Shown here: piece by piece, positions 37,083 through 52,000 of the stretch
Layout: the number at the start of each line of letters is the position of its first letter
Numbering within the stretch: the first letter of the stretch is position 1
Assembly (NCBI RefSeq): GCF_047948215.1
Contig: NC_134465.1
Span: 39,284,153 to 39,348,152, forward strand
DNA: 64,000 nucleotides
DNA from: Lycorma delicatula
Taxonomy: Eukaryota; Arthropoda; Insecta; Hemiptera; Fulgoridae
Reading direction: 5' to 3'
The notes under the pieces: generated by a model
What the model was told of the DNA's origin: nothing
The model's database searches: none
What the model saw: the letters and a program-made list of their open reading frames with translations, nothing else
Program-made: the position numbers and the translations under genes

Positions 37083-40000
37083 GTTAGTCGACTATAATCA
37101 TTCTTAATTTTTACATTCGGTTATGGTTTTTAGAGTACATTAGTAGGACCGGGACAGTCATGACTGTTTTTAAATTTTAATTATGATTTTTAAACTCTTG
37201 ACTTTAAATGTATTAATTTTAACTACTGATGATGGCTTCCAAGTAAGCCGAAAATCTAGAATACATATAAACATACTGGTAAGGTGTATTATATTAATTG
37301 TTAATTTTATTTTGTGCTCACGATGACAGCAGCCACGAACATTATTAAAACCTAATTAAGCAGTTAATTAAACCTAATTAATACAGTTAGTAACGCTTGT
37401 CTGTGAATAGAAAATCTAATTTAAAAATACAAAATTGTTAATTACTCATTTAAAATGTGTTAATTATCCTACCAAAAAGCTTAAAAGCCAATTAACCAGT
37501 TGTTTTTTCAGCGGAGTTTTCTATTGTTATGATATGTTCTATGAGTTAACTATTTCTATTGTTTCTATTACATTTCTAAAAAAAAAATTAGGAATCATTC
37601 TAGTGTCTAGTTAAATATGTTTAATATATATCACTTTTGTCAAATTTAATGTATTGTAAATTTCACATGAATCATATTGATGTTATGTATATTTATGTGT
37701 AACTTGTAAAATTTGTATGTTGTGGTTATAAGTATATGTACTGATTCTTTGATATGACTAGTAAAGATTGATTGTCTTTCCCTCTGAATCATGAGACCTT
37801 GCCGATGGTGAGGGGGCTTGAGTGCTCAGTGATACAGAGTAGCAGAACCAAAGGTGCAACTGTATCGGAGAAGTATCTGTTGAGAGACTAAGGAATGATT
37901 CCTGAAAGAGGGCAGCAGCTCTTTCAGTAGTTTTTTAGGTCGTAGGTCAGGATGATTTAAACAGCCATATCAGTATCACTCATTCTTCTGAATATTATAT
38001 AGCTGAAAGCAATGGAAAACTACAGCTGCTTTTTTTCAAGAAAATGTAACTCTGTATTTTCATGTAACAAAGATGGAGGCGCCTTCCTTGGTAAAATATT
38101 CTGGAAGTAAACTAGTCCCCCGTTTGGATCCCTGGATGAGGACTACTAAGGAAAGAGTCACCAGAAAATTAAAAAAATAACATTCTACGAGTCGGAGCGT
38201 GGAATATTAAAAGCCTAAAAAAGGTTGGTAGGTTAGAAAATTTAAAGAGGGAAATGGATAGATTAAATATAGATGTAGTAGGAATTAGTGAGGTTCGGTA
38301 GGAAGAGGAAAATGACTTTTGGTCAGGTGATTAGAATTAACTCAGCTTCAAATAAAGGGCAGGCAGGAATAGGTTTCGTAATGAACAAGAAGATATTGAA
38401 GAGAGTAGAATATTTCAAAATGCTTAGTGATAGAATCATTGTAATAAGGATAAAATCAAAACCTAAGCCAACAATGATTGTTAATGTCTATACACGTACA
38501 AGCATCCTTGATGATTATGAGGTGAGTGTGTATATGAAGAAATTGACGAAGCAATTAAACACATAAAAGGAGATGAAAAATTAATAATAGTCGGAGATTG
38601 GAAAAAGCAAGGAAGGAAATATAGTTGGTGAATACGGGCAGTGCAAAAGGAATGAAAGAGGGGACCGACTTATAGAGTTTTGCACAAAGTATAATTTAGT
38701 AATTACCAACATCTATTAAAAATCATAATAGAAGAATATGCACATGGAAAAAGCCAGGTTATAATGCAAGGTATCAGATAGATTATATCTATCTGATATA
38801 ATCAGATATCTATCTTTTAAGCAAAGATTTAGAAATCAACTTGTTAACTGCAAAACTTACCCTGGAGCAGATATTGATAGTGACCATAATTTAGTGATAA
38901 TGAAATGTAGATTGGGGTTAAAAACCTGAAGAAAAGGTGTCAGATGAATATGTGAAATTTAGAGAAGCTTGAGAAAGATGCTTTAGAGGATGTTTTGAGG
39001 AAGAGAAGCTTTAGAGATTTTTGAGGAGGACATCGCAAGAGGTCTGAGTAAAAAAGATAAGGTAGAAAATGTAGAAGAAGAATAGGAGAATGTTTAAAAG
39101 AAATTCTTAAATCAATTGAAGTGAACTTAGGCAGAACAAGGAGAACTGGTAGTAAATCTTGGATATCAGAGGATATATGGCTGCTGTAGAAAATATAAGA
39201 ATTCTAGTGATGAAGAAAGTAAACAGAACTATCGACAGTTAAGAAATACTATAAACAAGAAGTGCAAATTAGCAAAAAAAGAGTGGATTTAAGAAAAGTG
39301 CAAAAGTGGAAGGAGAAATGATCATTGGTAAAATAGAAGGAGCATATAGGAAAGTTAAGGAAAATTTTGTGGTACATAAATTAAAACCTAAAATAAATAA
39401 TGTGCTAAACATGGTGCACCGATTTATAATACGAAAGGGAACGTTAATAGGTGGGTGGAATATATTGAGTTATAAAGAAGAAATGAATTAGAAAATAGTG
39501 TTATGGAGGAAGAAGAGGAAGTCGAAAAGGATGAAAGGGGAGAAACAATACTGAGATCTGAATTTTCTGATCTGAAAATTAGGACAAATAATTTTATTGC
39601 AAGATAAAACAGGCTGATGAGCAGATAGCAGCATTATTTTTCTAAGTTTCTAAATAGTAGAGCAGTGAGTCAAAGTAGTGTGTCACCTGATTGTTAGCCA
39701 TAAGACAGAGTAGACAGATCTTGTTGCTCAAGGTGGAAGTTCAAAGCATGAATACTGACTAAAGGGCAATTCAGAAGTTAAATTTAACAACTAATCCTCT
39801 TAATTCTAACCCTATGACTACTTATGTGTGATCAGGGAGGGAAAGGAATTATTAAAAACGTAAAAATATTTCTGATTGAAAAACTGATTTGGCCTTTTTA
39901 TTAAAATGTTTTTAGCATCATACCATGATATTTGCCGATACCTTCACGAACTTTATCTTTACAGAAGATGACCTATATTTATGTAAAATTTTCCATAAAC

Positions 40001-43000
40001 TTCCACAAATCTTCTTGTTACTTATCTTGTGCTGTAGTTTTCTTTTTCTGAGTCATCAGTTTTATGATGCTGTAAGCCACTACTTTCTGTACTACACTTA
40101 CCTTTCAACCTCAACGTTATTAATATATCTATCATAGTTCCTCAAGTGTTTTATATACTCTAGACTTTGCTTTCCTCAATCTATCCCTCGTCACCAAACT
40201 AAGTAAACCTGAATATCTTAATACATGGCTGAATGACCCAGTTAGTCTATAAAAAATTCTGTCACAAATTTCTATCCCCTTCTATTCATCTTAAGATTGC
40301 TTCATTTTGTATTAACACAACTAATTTTCAAACATCCTTCTTTATCATCACTTTCATAGGCCTCCTTTTTTCTTTTCAGTTTTTCTTATTGTTCATGTTT
40401 CATTACCGTAAGTCTAATACTATATTTCTTAAAACCAATAAATATGATACTTAAACTAACCTTACCTGCAGATTTCCCTTTCTTTGCTTGTGCTAATTGT
40501 GCTTTTGATTTCTGCATTACTTCTCCAATATTTTATATTTTAGTTTACCAAGTAAATAATAAAATTCTGTTACTTCTGGTATTTTATGTTAATAATTTAA
40601 TCCTTCTTTCTGTCAGGTATCAGTATCTTTGATTTTTACTCTTAATCTCAACTACAGATAAATTCAGATTATTTCTTCTAATTCATCTCTGGTTTTTGTC
40701 AAAAGAGCGAGGTCATTAGTGAATTTTAATGTTTTTCCTTTCTGTCGTATTAAAAGTATAATTGAGAAAAAAATCCTTGGTAAAACATTTTAATCCCGTT
40801 TACTATCTTTATTGAATGATGTTTTCATCATCAGGCCAAAGTTGGAATACTTATTACAGTATAAACTTTTATATTGATTGAAACTTTAACTTTTTTGATT
40901 GACAGGTTTCAAGATGAGGCAAAAACTGTGTAGAAATAATGTTGAATATCTCTATGTAAAGGGTTTAATTACTAAAAAAAAATGTGGGTCCCATTTGACC
41001 CCTTGATAGACAGGTACCTCATACAACATTTTTAATAACCACTTTTTAAAAAGTTTCCATGTAATCTGAGATTAATACTGGACACAGATAGATTTTCAGT
41101 CCTGAAAATTAAAATTAAAATGAAAAAAAAAAATTATGTACCAGTTACACTCAGCCCCATTGTTACTGTGTTTTAAATATTTATTGTAGTAATTATTTAC
41201 TTAAGTGAAATTCGTTCATTGCAAAGGTATTCATTCAAGGCTAAAAATAAAAATTATTTATGATGCCACTTTGTCCAATGGGGTTGAAAAAAATCAGGCC
41301 AAAGTTGGTGTGTTGTGTGCGCGCGTGCGTGTGTGTGTGTATAAGCTCCCCATTGCAGCTTTGCCCATGCTATATGGTTTTTCTTCACCCTCTTTCAAGG
41401 TCGAATTTCAAAAATCTAGAAATTGGTTTATTAACATGAAGATTAAACTCGTCAAAAATCAGGTTGATTTCTTCATTTGTTACCGAGAAATTAAAAAATA
41501 GAGATTCAAAAAAAAATTCAAAAATCTATTTTAATCCTTGAAACTAGGAATTTCAAAAATCTAGGAATTGCTTTTTAGATATTCACAAGAAAATTCACAC
41601 ACCAAAAATGAAGCTGATTTCTTCATTTATTATCGAAAAACTTAAAAAAATAGTAAATTTCATTGTTACTCCATTTTATCCCTTTAAACACAGTATTTCA
41701 AAACACCTTTCTTAGTGTGCAGTTATACTGTAAGACAAACATGTATAAAAACTTTTATTAATTTATCTTCAGTAGTTTTTGCTTGGTGTTGATTATGAAT
41801 CGCTCACGATATGTTGTCTTCAATTTCAATAAGACCTCTACGGAAAAAAATCTTGGGAGCAGCTCGCTGCAAGAAAGGAGGATGAAAATTTAGTGGCTTG
41901 CCGCCTAGCAGCACGAATGTACCTTCCAAAACAGCACCCCATGAGCACCAACTTTGTTACCAGTTAATGGGTGATGATTGTTCTAGCCTCACACAAAGTG
42001 CTTGCATACCTCACCACTCTAACCTCATATACAGTCCCGACAGGAAGCCCATTATTGTTATACAACTTTTTTTTTCAGTTTATTTAATATAAATCTAATT
42101 CTATTATTTTTGTAATATTATTCTTTAAATTGATTTGAATCATTCAGTTCAAACCCGGCTCACACAGTGATAGAGACTCACAGTTCATTAAAGTTTCTGC
42201 TTCAAACCAGTAAATCCCCCCTACTTTATATATATTTTAGAGATGAAATATATTTAAAAAACCTCCTCAGTTATGCCAAGAAACATGGGTAAAAATTTGG
42301 TTGTGATTGATTGAGTACTTTTTTGTTTATTCCAAACAAAAACCCTCTTTCTCTTTATATAATAGTGTAGATGTAGATATAACCAAATATCTGTGCCAAA
42401 TTTCAACTTTTATGATTGACAGGTTTTTAAAATATGAAAAAACTGTATGGCAAAAACTGTTAAGAAATGCTGTTGAATATCCCCTACCACTACATATGAC
42501 TGATTTAACACTTTGGACTTTTAATAACTTAAGTAAATCATCGCACCAAAGCTTGATTTTCTAAGACCGCTTTGCTAAAAGTAAAAGACCGCTTTAATCA
42601 AAATACAAGCTAACACATTTGTACACATGTACAGATTTCTGGAAAATGTATGTACATTTTTATAATTTGTTTTGAAATTTCTATAACTTGTTTTATATTT
42701 TTTGAAATGTTTGACATTTGCAAAATCTTTGATACCCCAGATTTTGTCCAATTGCTATACTTTACCAAGATATGGTGCTACAGTAGCAATAGAGCTATAA
42801 GAGAAAAGTAATACCATAGTGCTTTTAAAAAACGACAAAAAAATACACACACATGCGTGCGTGCTTGCCCACTCACTCTCACAATCACTAGTTTATTACA
42901 TTAGTGCAAAATTACAACAAAAAAAATAGTTTGATGTAGGTCATACTTTCCCTTGTCTTTTTTCTCTACTATGAAATTATATTCTCCCATTAATATTAAC

Positions 43001-46000
43001 ATATATCTCCTTTTAAATATTTGGTTAGATCATCTTTCTTCATATATCTTGTCTATCTCTTCATAAAATTTTGGTTAATTTAGAGTAACAGTATTGAATT
43101 TATAAGTTTTAGTTCGGTTATTTTGTTCATAAGTAATTTTGTAATTGAATCAAAAGAGAGTAGTCAAAATTAAAAATTGTTTTTTTTATTGTGGAATTTG
43201 GTTATACAACCCAAGCTTCATCAAACTGTGGAGAAAGGAATCATGTCTGCTTTGGAGTTAGGTTAGAAATGCCTTGTAATAAATTTAAAACCGAAGAAAA
43301 GGGTACAAAGTCACTGACTTGCTTCCATTCTCCTCAGTATAATAATTTTGTACTTTAATGTTGGCAAGACACTCTACCATTGTGAGCAGAAGTTAAACTA
43401 CCCTATCAATTGCATGGCTGAGTATGTTTCTTTATTATGAGTATTTCAAAGGTTAATTGAATTTTTTTCCAATATTTATCATATTATTTTTATTCAGTTT
43501 ATTAATATTGTTAAATTTTTTTACTATTCTTTACTAGTGCACTATTTTCATTTCTTACTTTACAAATTACAAAAATGGGAAAAATTAAAAAAATTCACAA
43601 CAGAAAACTTCAAAATATGAGTGTAAAGGAAGCAATTTTTCATGGTTTATAGTACAAGAGTTGTTACACAGGTAAAGAGGTTAGTACTAATTACTGCAAA
43701 AGAGTGTAATTGTTATAATAAATGTTTCTTAAAACGTAATGTTGATTCACAAAATTTTATTTTTACTGAATTTTTAAATCTAAGTAGCAAAGATTCACAA
43801 GATCTACATTTACAGAGACTGATAGAAGCTATGAACGTTAAACAAAGACAACCCAGTAAAGGAGAAGATGATACAAAAAAACCGCTTCTTTTAAATATTT
43901 TTTGATTTATAATATAATAATGGAACAAAGATAAATGTTTGCTAAAAGCATTTATCAGTTTGCATGCTATATTAAAGAAACGTTTTTATAGATTTACTAA
44001 ACTACTCTTAGCTTGGAAAACGCTTAGCTCTAAACTTGGAAAATAATATTTCTGAAGAAATTTTGAAAATTATTGGTTATCACATCCGTAGTTTTCCTAC
44101 AAAAAAGTTGTTTTACACTGGCGAATAAATAGCACATCTAGATGTACGTTTAAATATATTACAAAAGCATGAATTATTTGTGAAAAAATCTCCTAAACAT
44201 CAAATATGACTTTTATAGGAAATACTACTCTGAAAACTTTAATTTTCGATTTGGGCAACCACAGGTTGATGTGTGTAGCAAATGTGAGAAGTCAAAGTCT
44301 AAAATAAAAAGTTCAACTCTATGTGAAAGTGCTAAAAGAATCTTTCAGTGCTAAAAAAAGTGCTAAAAGATCTTTCAGTTAACAAGAAACAATCAAATAA
44401 GTTTTACAACTTGATAACTGAAGCAAAACAGAAATTTGCCACAAATGATGCTGTTGGAATATTGTGTTTTGACTATATGCAGTATTTGCTCCAAGCAATT
44501 TTACCTGTGCAAGAAATTTTCTATATGCGCTAGTTGTAAATATATTTTGTATTCATGATGTTAAGACTGACTGTTGTGTGATATACCTTTATTATTAATT
44601 TTTCCTTTTACCTTTTATATAATTTTCTGCCAACAGATGTTACATTGTTGTACCTGTTTGTTGACTTTTGCCTTGGTCAGAACAGGAGTCATATGTTATA
44701 TAGATTTTATGCTGGTCTGGCAGCATCTGAGAGATTTCACAAAATAGACCCAAATTTCCTGAGTATGATCATTCATATCTCCCCTGTGATGGGGATTTTG
44801 ATATTTTTCAAAAGAAAATTCAAATATCTGATCGAATTTGTGTTCGATAAGATTATACACAATGCAAAGAAAAATTTTGAAGTTGAAGATGTGGAAATTC
44901 AGATATTCTAGATTGTGACAATTGGTGGCTAGATTATTTTTAAAAAAAACCGTCAATTCTTTATAAATGAACTCAGTTGATATGCTATAGCAACCGAAAC
45001 AAAGTTTGATGCCTGATCCTTATTCTTTTCTGAGGAAGAGAATTCAAACATTATATTCCAATTAATAGGAAGAAGTTTGAAGATATTAGAAAGTTAATAG
45101 TGTATGTGTAACATAAAAAAAGGCTGTTAAATTTTTTGAAGAATTATCAAACGAAATTAAATTACATTAGTATATTAGTCAAACACCTCTTCTTCACGTT
45201 AATTATTATTGCATTCTTGTATGCTAGTGTAACATTTTAGTAATATTCATTCAGTTTAAACGAGAAATTAAGTTTATTTACAAGCATAATACCAAACTAT
45301 TTTATCACCAAAATGAGGAGAAAGGAGCTAAGCCAAAATTTAAAAAAATTTATTGGATCAAATCAAAAGTAAAAAAAGGTGCTACCTTAAATAATATTAA
45401 CAGGACATATAAAAAGAGCACTACCAATTTTTGTGGTATTTTATCTTATAGTTTTATAGCAGAACATTTTTCATCCTCCTGAAAAATAGCAAAAACTAAT
45501 AAGTCCCTTTCTCCTCAGACTCCTCAGTTAGTGTGAAGAATTAAGTTTGTGTTACAGTTGAATAATTTTTACCTTGTAATTTTTATACCTGTATTTTGTT
45601 TTCTAATTTTTTTTATTATAACAAGATTTTTATACATTCTTTGTTTAATGAGAATGTATTAATAAAAAATAATTTAAATTAGTTTTTTTATTATGGTATT
45701 AAAATGTAATGTTAAAATTAATGTCTGTTACTCTTATATATTATAGTGTTTGTTGATAGTAGTTGAAGTTAATTTATATAATTAATAATAATGTTTTGAT
45801 TTTATCGTTTTTATTAATTCTGTGTTTATTTGTAAATATGGGTATTATTACTTGAAGTACACTGACTAATATTTTAAATTCTTTTTGGATTATTTATATA
45901 TTACATTATATTAAATTATTATTTAATTTAAATACTATTAACTATAAACATGTAATACATTATCCCTTTAATAAATTATTACTTTCTTCTATTCTATTTG

Positions 46001-49000
46001 GTAGAAAGCTTTTTTATTTCATTGAGAACAACTTTAGTACAACTTTTTTCAACCACCCTGCATGTGCTTAAATCATCTTTAAAAATTATGTGTGCTGAAC
46101 CTTCATTAATAAATATGCCTACCGATTATTAGGTGGTCAAATGTTAAGCTTTCAAGATAAAATTCCAAATTTTTCCAGTAACATTAACATTTCAGTTTGG
46201 TAATGGTATATTGTGATCACTTTCCACTAACATATCACCAATTTTTAAGCGGGCATATGAGTCTTTAGTCATGTAATCCCCTTAATGTTGTCACTGAATT
46301 TTACATATTGCTTATCTTAGATATTGCTGAGCTTTCAGTAAAATCTGAGAGTTATTCATCATGTTCTGACATATGTACAAATTAATATATATAATTAATC
46401 AATTTAACTTGATGATACATAAAGATTGCAACGCAGTCATTTATTCTAATGAGGCCAGAAAACTTAATCTTGTATATACAGCAAGATTAACTACAGCACT
46501 GTGCTAAATCCATCTCTTACTCCCTATGGGTCAGCTGATTTCTAGGAAAAAATAGTTCATATATTTTGTTAAATATATATATATATTTTTTTTTTCTATG
46601 ATAAAAATAATTGCATTTGTTATGGTATGTTTTTAACGCAATTGCTAGATTTTTCTTTTAATTAAAGTTTTTGAATAGTTGCATGTAGCATTTTGTGCAT
46701 GTACATTTTGAAAACGATTTTAAAGTCGCACTAATTTTCCTACACATACAAACATAATGTACCTGCTGTACAAACATATTACATAATACTATTATGCCAA
46801 CTTTTCTAAGTTGAGAAAATTAGTAAAATGTTCTTACAGACAAGCAGAGATACATATTATTGTGTTACTCATGAATCTGAAAATGTGGTACAAATACTGT
46901 TGCTTTGCAAGTGACCTGACAACCTGCAAATGACATTTTTAATAGTATCAAGCATTCTATGAGATACTTATGTGGGAAATGAGATATAAAATTGGTTTTT
47001 GTTATCTTTCCACAAAGTTAAATATACTGCATATCAACATTTCAAGACCTTTCTTTTTCCTGTTTAGCCTCTGGTAATACTTACCTTTTCCTGTTTAGCC
47101 TTACAGATAATACTTCAGAGGATGATATGTATAAGTGTAAATGAAGTGTAGTCTTGTACAGTCTCAGTTTGACCATTCACCGGTATCCACGATCTAGTAT
47201 TCAAATCCGTGTAAAAATAACCTACTTCACTAGGACTTGAATGCTGGAACACTCGACTTCAAAATCAGCTGATTTGGGAAGACGCGTTCACCACTAGACC
47301 AACCCGGTGGATTAACATTTCAAGATCGCCAAAATGACACCTTAACATTTTTCATAATTCCAACTCACTGTGTAGTGAATATCTCTTCAGATGAAGCAGC
47401 TCTAATTGGTGTCTCTTGTATCTTGGACATGCATCATAGTAATAATTTTCAGTCTATCACATCCATGCGTCTTACACGTGACAAAGATTAAAAGATTTCT
47501 ATTATAATTAACATAAATTAATTTACTATTTTCTGTGTTGAATAGCACATATTCTGTCACTAATTAACAGGGGAATTCATTTGGTCACTGAAGCAGATAT
47601 CAAACTTTTTAAAGAAAATTTGCAAGTTTTTTAAATAATTATAAAAAAAAATTTAACGTTCTCTAAAAAGGGCAGGTGGTCAGCTCACAACAGAGTTTAC
47701 TGATGCCCTTTTGTATGATGGTAGGAGGGAGGGTGATCTTACTTTACATCTAAAATGGTAGCTTCCAACTTTTTTTCATTTAGGAGTAAAATTCATTTAA
47801 AGATTTTTGAGTGGTTCAAGTAGCTTATTTGTATATCAACAATCACTGCAGTGGTAGGAACCGATTGGTGAATATTCTAGATACAGGTTCGAGTCTCTGT
47901 GTTGTTTTTTGTTGTGATACAATCAAATTGTCAGTTACTAAACTATTGATTTGGTTTATATCAATTGGTAGTATAAGTGTTGTTAGCAAGAGAGCATCGA
48001 TAGATAGTAAGTGCAGTGAAAAAAAAAAAAAACAATGAGAGGGAATGCATGCTGTATGAAAGCTCTTTTTTGTTGTATTAAATTATATTTAAAAAATAAA
48101 CTGCTGGTCATCATTGTGTATTTATCTAAAGCACTTTACACCAGGTTATGGACCCAGACATATAACTGTGAACAAAGGTCATGAAAATTTTGTTGGATTG
48201 TTTTATGAGTGTACCACTTGGATAATAATATGAAATTGTAGCAGTTTATGAAGTTGAACGAAAATAACTGGAACGTTTGGAAAGTCCAGCTGAGGGTAGT
48301 ATTGATAGCTAAAGATCTCTTTGAAGTTACCAATGGAGATATAAAGAAATCAGACGCTTTGAAAGCTGTGAAATTAAAAAAGGATGAAATTAAATAAGTT
48401 TAGTTTTAGTTGTTTTTCTTGAGGAAAGGTTGGCCATAAGAAGAATTAGTGTAAGAATTATTCAAATTCTATGAAAAATAAAAATTTTGTGTGTCATTTT
48501 TGTTGTATTAAAATATTGTTGGCTTCATCAAATGAAAGATTGGCATGAATTGGAGTTTCTGAGGTGAATTTGGATACAGAATGGTATACATATAGTGGAA
48601 CATCTGAGAATATGTAACACGATCTAAGATGTTTGGAAAGTATGTATATGCAGCTTATTGAATTGAAACAAGTAAGAATAGTTGATGGTTGTTGAGTAAT
48701 CACTGCAATCAGTATTGGTAATGTTTTCATTAAATCATACAATGGACAAAAGTTCATAAATGTAATGATGAAAAATGTGCTATATGTACCTGATTTAGGG
48801 ATAAATCTTTTCTCACAGGACAAGGCTCTGGGCTATGGTTTTTGTTTGAAGTCTGTGAAGTAGTTTACAAAGAAGCAAATAAAGTATTTGCACTGGCTAA
48901 ACAAGCAAATAAAGCTTTCCGTGTAATCTTTTGCTTAGATGACTACAATTTTGTAGACCAAGATGATTATTGTTTGGTTAATGATGCCTTAGTAAACTTA

Positions 49001-52000
49001 AATAAAAAATTTTTAATCTGGTGTTATGAAAATTTGGCACATCAAAATTTTAATCACGTGAAAAGTTTTTTGAATCAAAATTGTGTTATCAGTGAAAATA
49101 AAAAAGAAACCCTGTTCTGCGAAGCCTGTGTGCAGGGAAAACATCGTGACTCATTCAAAGGAAGTAATTCACAATCAACTGAAGTTGGAAACATAATTCC
49201 TGCTGATGTCTGTGGTCCTGTGGAACTTGACTCTTGTTATATGATTTTATTGACAGATTACTATTCACGTTATAGACATGTGTATATTTTAAAACATAAG
49301 CGTATGAAGTTCATGCGAAACTGTGTAAAAATCAAATGAGTCAGAAAATTAAAATCTTAAGAATAGATAATGAAAAGAAGTTTGTTAATCACAATGTGAG
49401 AAAATGTTTTGACTCTGTAAGAAATAGAACAACAGATTACTGTTCTTTATAATGCCAAACAGAATGGTCATGCTGAACAAGAAATCCATACAATCATTGA
49501 GGCAGCTAGAACAATGATCTCAGCAAAACAACTAAGCAAGTCATTTTGGGATAAAGCAACAAATACAACTGTTTATCTGATTAATAGAACTGGGATAAGT
49601 ACAGTTAAATGTAAAACACTTTATGAATTATGGAATAATAAGCAAAGTTTTGATTTAAAAAAAAATTAAACATGTTTGGTACAGAATTGTGGGTGCATAT
49701 GCCAAAAGAGAAGAGAAAGAAGCTTGATCTTAGAAGTAGAAAGTGAATCTTTGTAGGTTATGGCAAAAGTACAAAAGGATTGAGTGTTTATTTTCTAGAT
49801 ATGAATGCAGTAATGTTAGAAAGAGATGTTATTTTTCTTTCATCTAAACCGAATAATTTCTTGTTTTTTGATTGTAATGTCAACATGAAGAAAGAAGAAC
49901 CTACATCAGAAGTTGAACACGTTGAAAACATAATTAAGGATGTGACTGCAGATGAAAGTTTAGAAGAAGTTCCCTGAATATGAATATAAAAAGTCCTGCT
50001 GATAGAAGACAGATTCGTCTTAGGGATCAGCTGTGCACCTCCAGTTAAATGTAATGATTATGAGACTGTCTTTGTTTGTGTGATGACATTGAAAACCAAC
50101 ATCATATGAAGAAGGTAAACAGTTAGTTTTTTCTAATCAGTGGTAGGATGCTATGGAGGTTAGTTAAAGTCAGTAGTTGAAAATGGTACGTGGGATGTTA
50201 TTGATAAGTCAGAAATATGTGATATTGATAGCAAATGGGTTTATAGAATTAAACGAGATAATCAAGGAAGATAATTCAATTTAAATCTAGGTTAGTTGCC
50301 AAAGGGTTCATGCAGAAAGGTTCAATTTATGATGTTTATTCTCCTGTTGCCAAATTAAATATTTGCATTAGTTGCACGATAAACTGAAAGAAAGTGCATT
50401 TATGTGTTTACCTGAGAATTGCAATTTACAAAATGATAAAGTGTGCAAACTTAAGAAAGCAATTTATGGTTTAAAAAATTTTCTGAAATGCTGGTATGAT
50501 AAATTTCATAAGTTCATGATATATCAGAATTTTCTAAGGTCAAATAATGATTATTGTTTGCAATTCAGATTATCTAATCTTTTAAAAATTTATGTTGATA
50601 AATTAATTATCTCAGGCTCAAATAAGCAAACAATTAATGTTTTTAAGAATGAATTGATAAGTAAGTTTAAAATTAAAGATATGGGTCAAATTTCAAATTA
50701 TTTAGGTTTTAGTGTAGAACAAAGTTTAAAAGATGGCGTGATAGAGTTGAATCAACGTAATTATCTAGAAAATGTACTAAAACATTTCAGTATGTTTGAT
50801 GGTAAAACTGTCTCTACTCCAATGGATAGTGATTTTGAGTATAACTATTTGCTGAGAGAAAAACTAGAAAATACTGAGATAGAAAATATGTGTCAAAAAT
50901 TGATAGGTTGTATTATTTATGCAATGTTAGGCAGCCAACCAGATTTGTGTACAAATAATATTCTAAGCAGATACCAAAGTTGTGCTAATAATGATTTATT
51001 ATTATGTCTAAAAAGTTTTAAATTACATTAAAGGAACTCTTGATTTGATTAGTTTATAGTAAAAATTTTATTATTGATATTGTCAATAATAATGATTATT
51101 AATGAAAAGTAAAGTCATTGTGTTTTGTTATTGGCATGTTATGTATGACAATAACATCATTGTTATTGTCATATCTAATGTGATATTGTTATTTGTAAGA
51201 TTGTCATGTACTGTATTTATTATTTTTATTGTTGTATAAATTTTGATTAAGGCAGGGAATTGTGATACAATCGAAATGTCGATTATTAAACTATCTTTTT
51301 GGTTTATATTGATTGATAGTATAGTAGCTAGTGAGCATCAATAGTAAGCATAGTGCAAAAAAATAGGCCAACAATGAGAGAAAATACATGCTGTATGAGA
51401 GTTCTTTTTTGTTCTGTTAAATTATATTTAAAAAATAAACTGCTGGTCATCATTGCGTATTTAATTAAAGCTTTTTGAAATATTTTTAACTCTACACTAA
51501 CATAGACAATTTTTATTTTAAAGCTGCTTACTAATAATATTTTATAATGATAATAATTTTATTATTATGTGGAATGAGTGTCTCCATTTTATTTTGTCCA
51601 TTTTATTTATTATATAGATGACTTTTATTACATAAGATTTTATTATATACTAATAATATTATAAGAATCAGAAAACCGAATGAATTTAATGTGTTTTTAA
51701 TTATTATTTTATTTGAATGTAACAATTATGAACCTAACAAACAAATTTTGTTTTATAACTTGAACAAATTTATTTTAATTTTCAACTTGCCTATTAACAA
51801 TCTGAAAATATTTTAATTTCAATAGTATATTTCTTTTTTTTATAATTACCATTCTTTGGATTGTAATAGGCAAGATGGAAATTAAAATAAAGTTATTTAT
51901 TCAAATTTTATTTGAATCTGTTTGTCTATTTACTAATATTTCATTCCTTGCATGACTCTGATTCCCACTTGTTCATAAAAATTTTTCAGTTAATGGTTGC

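Noticed and set aside
48842..49339. 165-codon frame as a host gene
   Set aside because: It carries the HHCC zinc finger and catalytic-core start of a copia integrase and lies between two LTRs.
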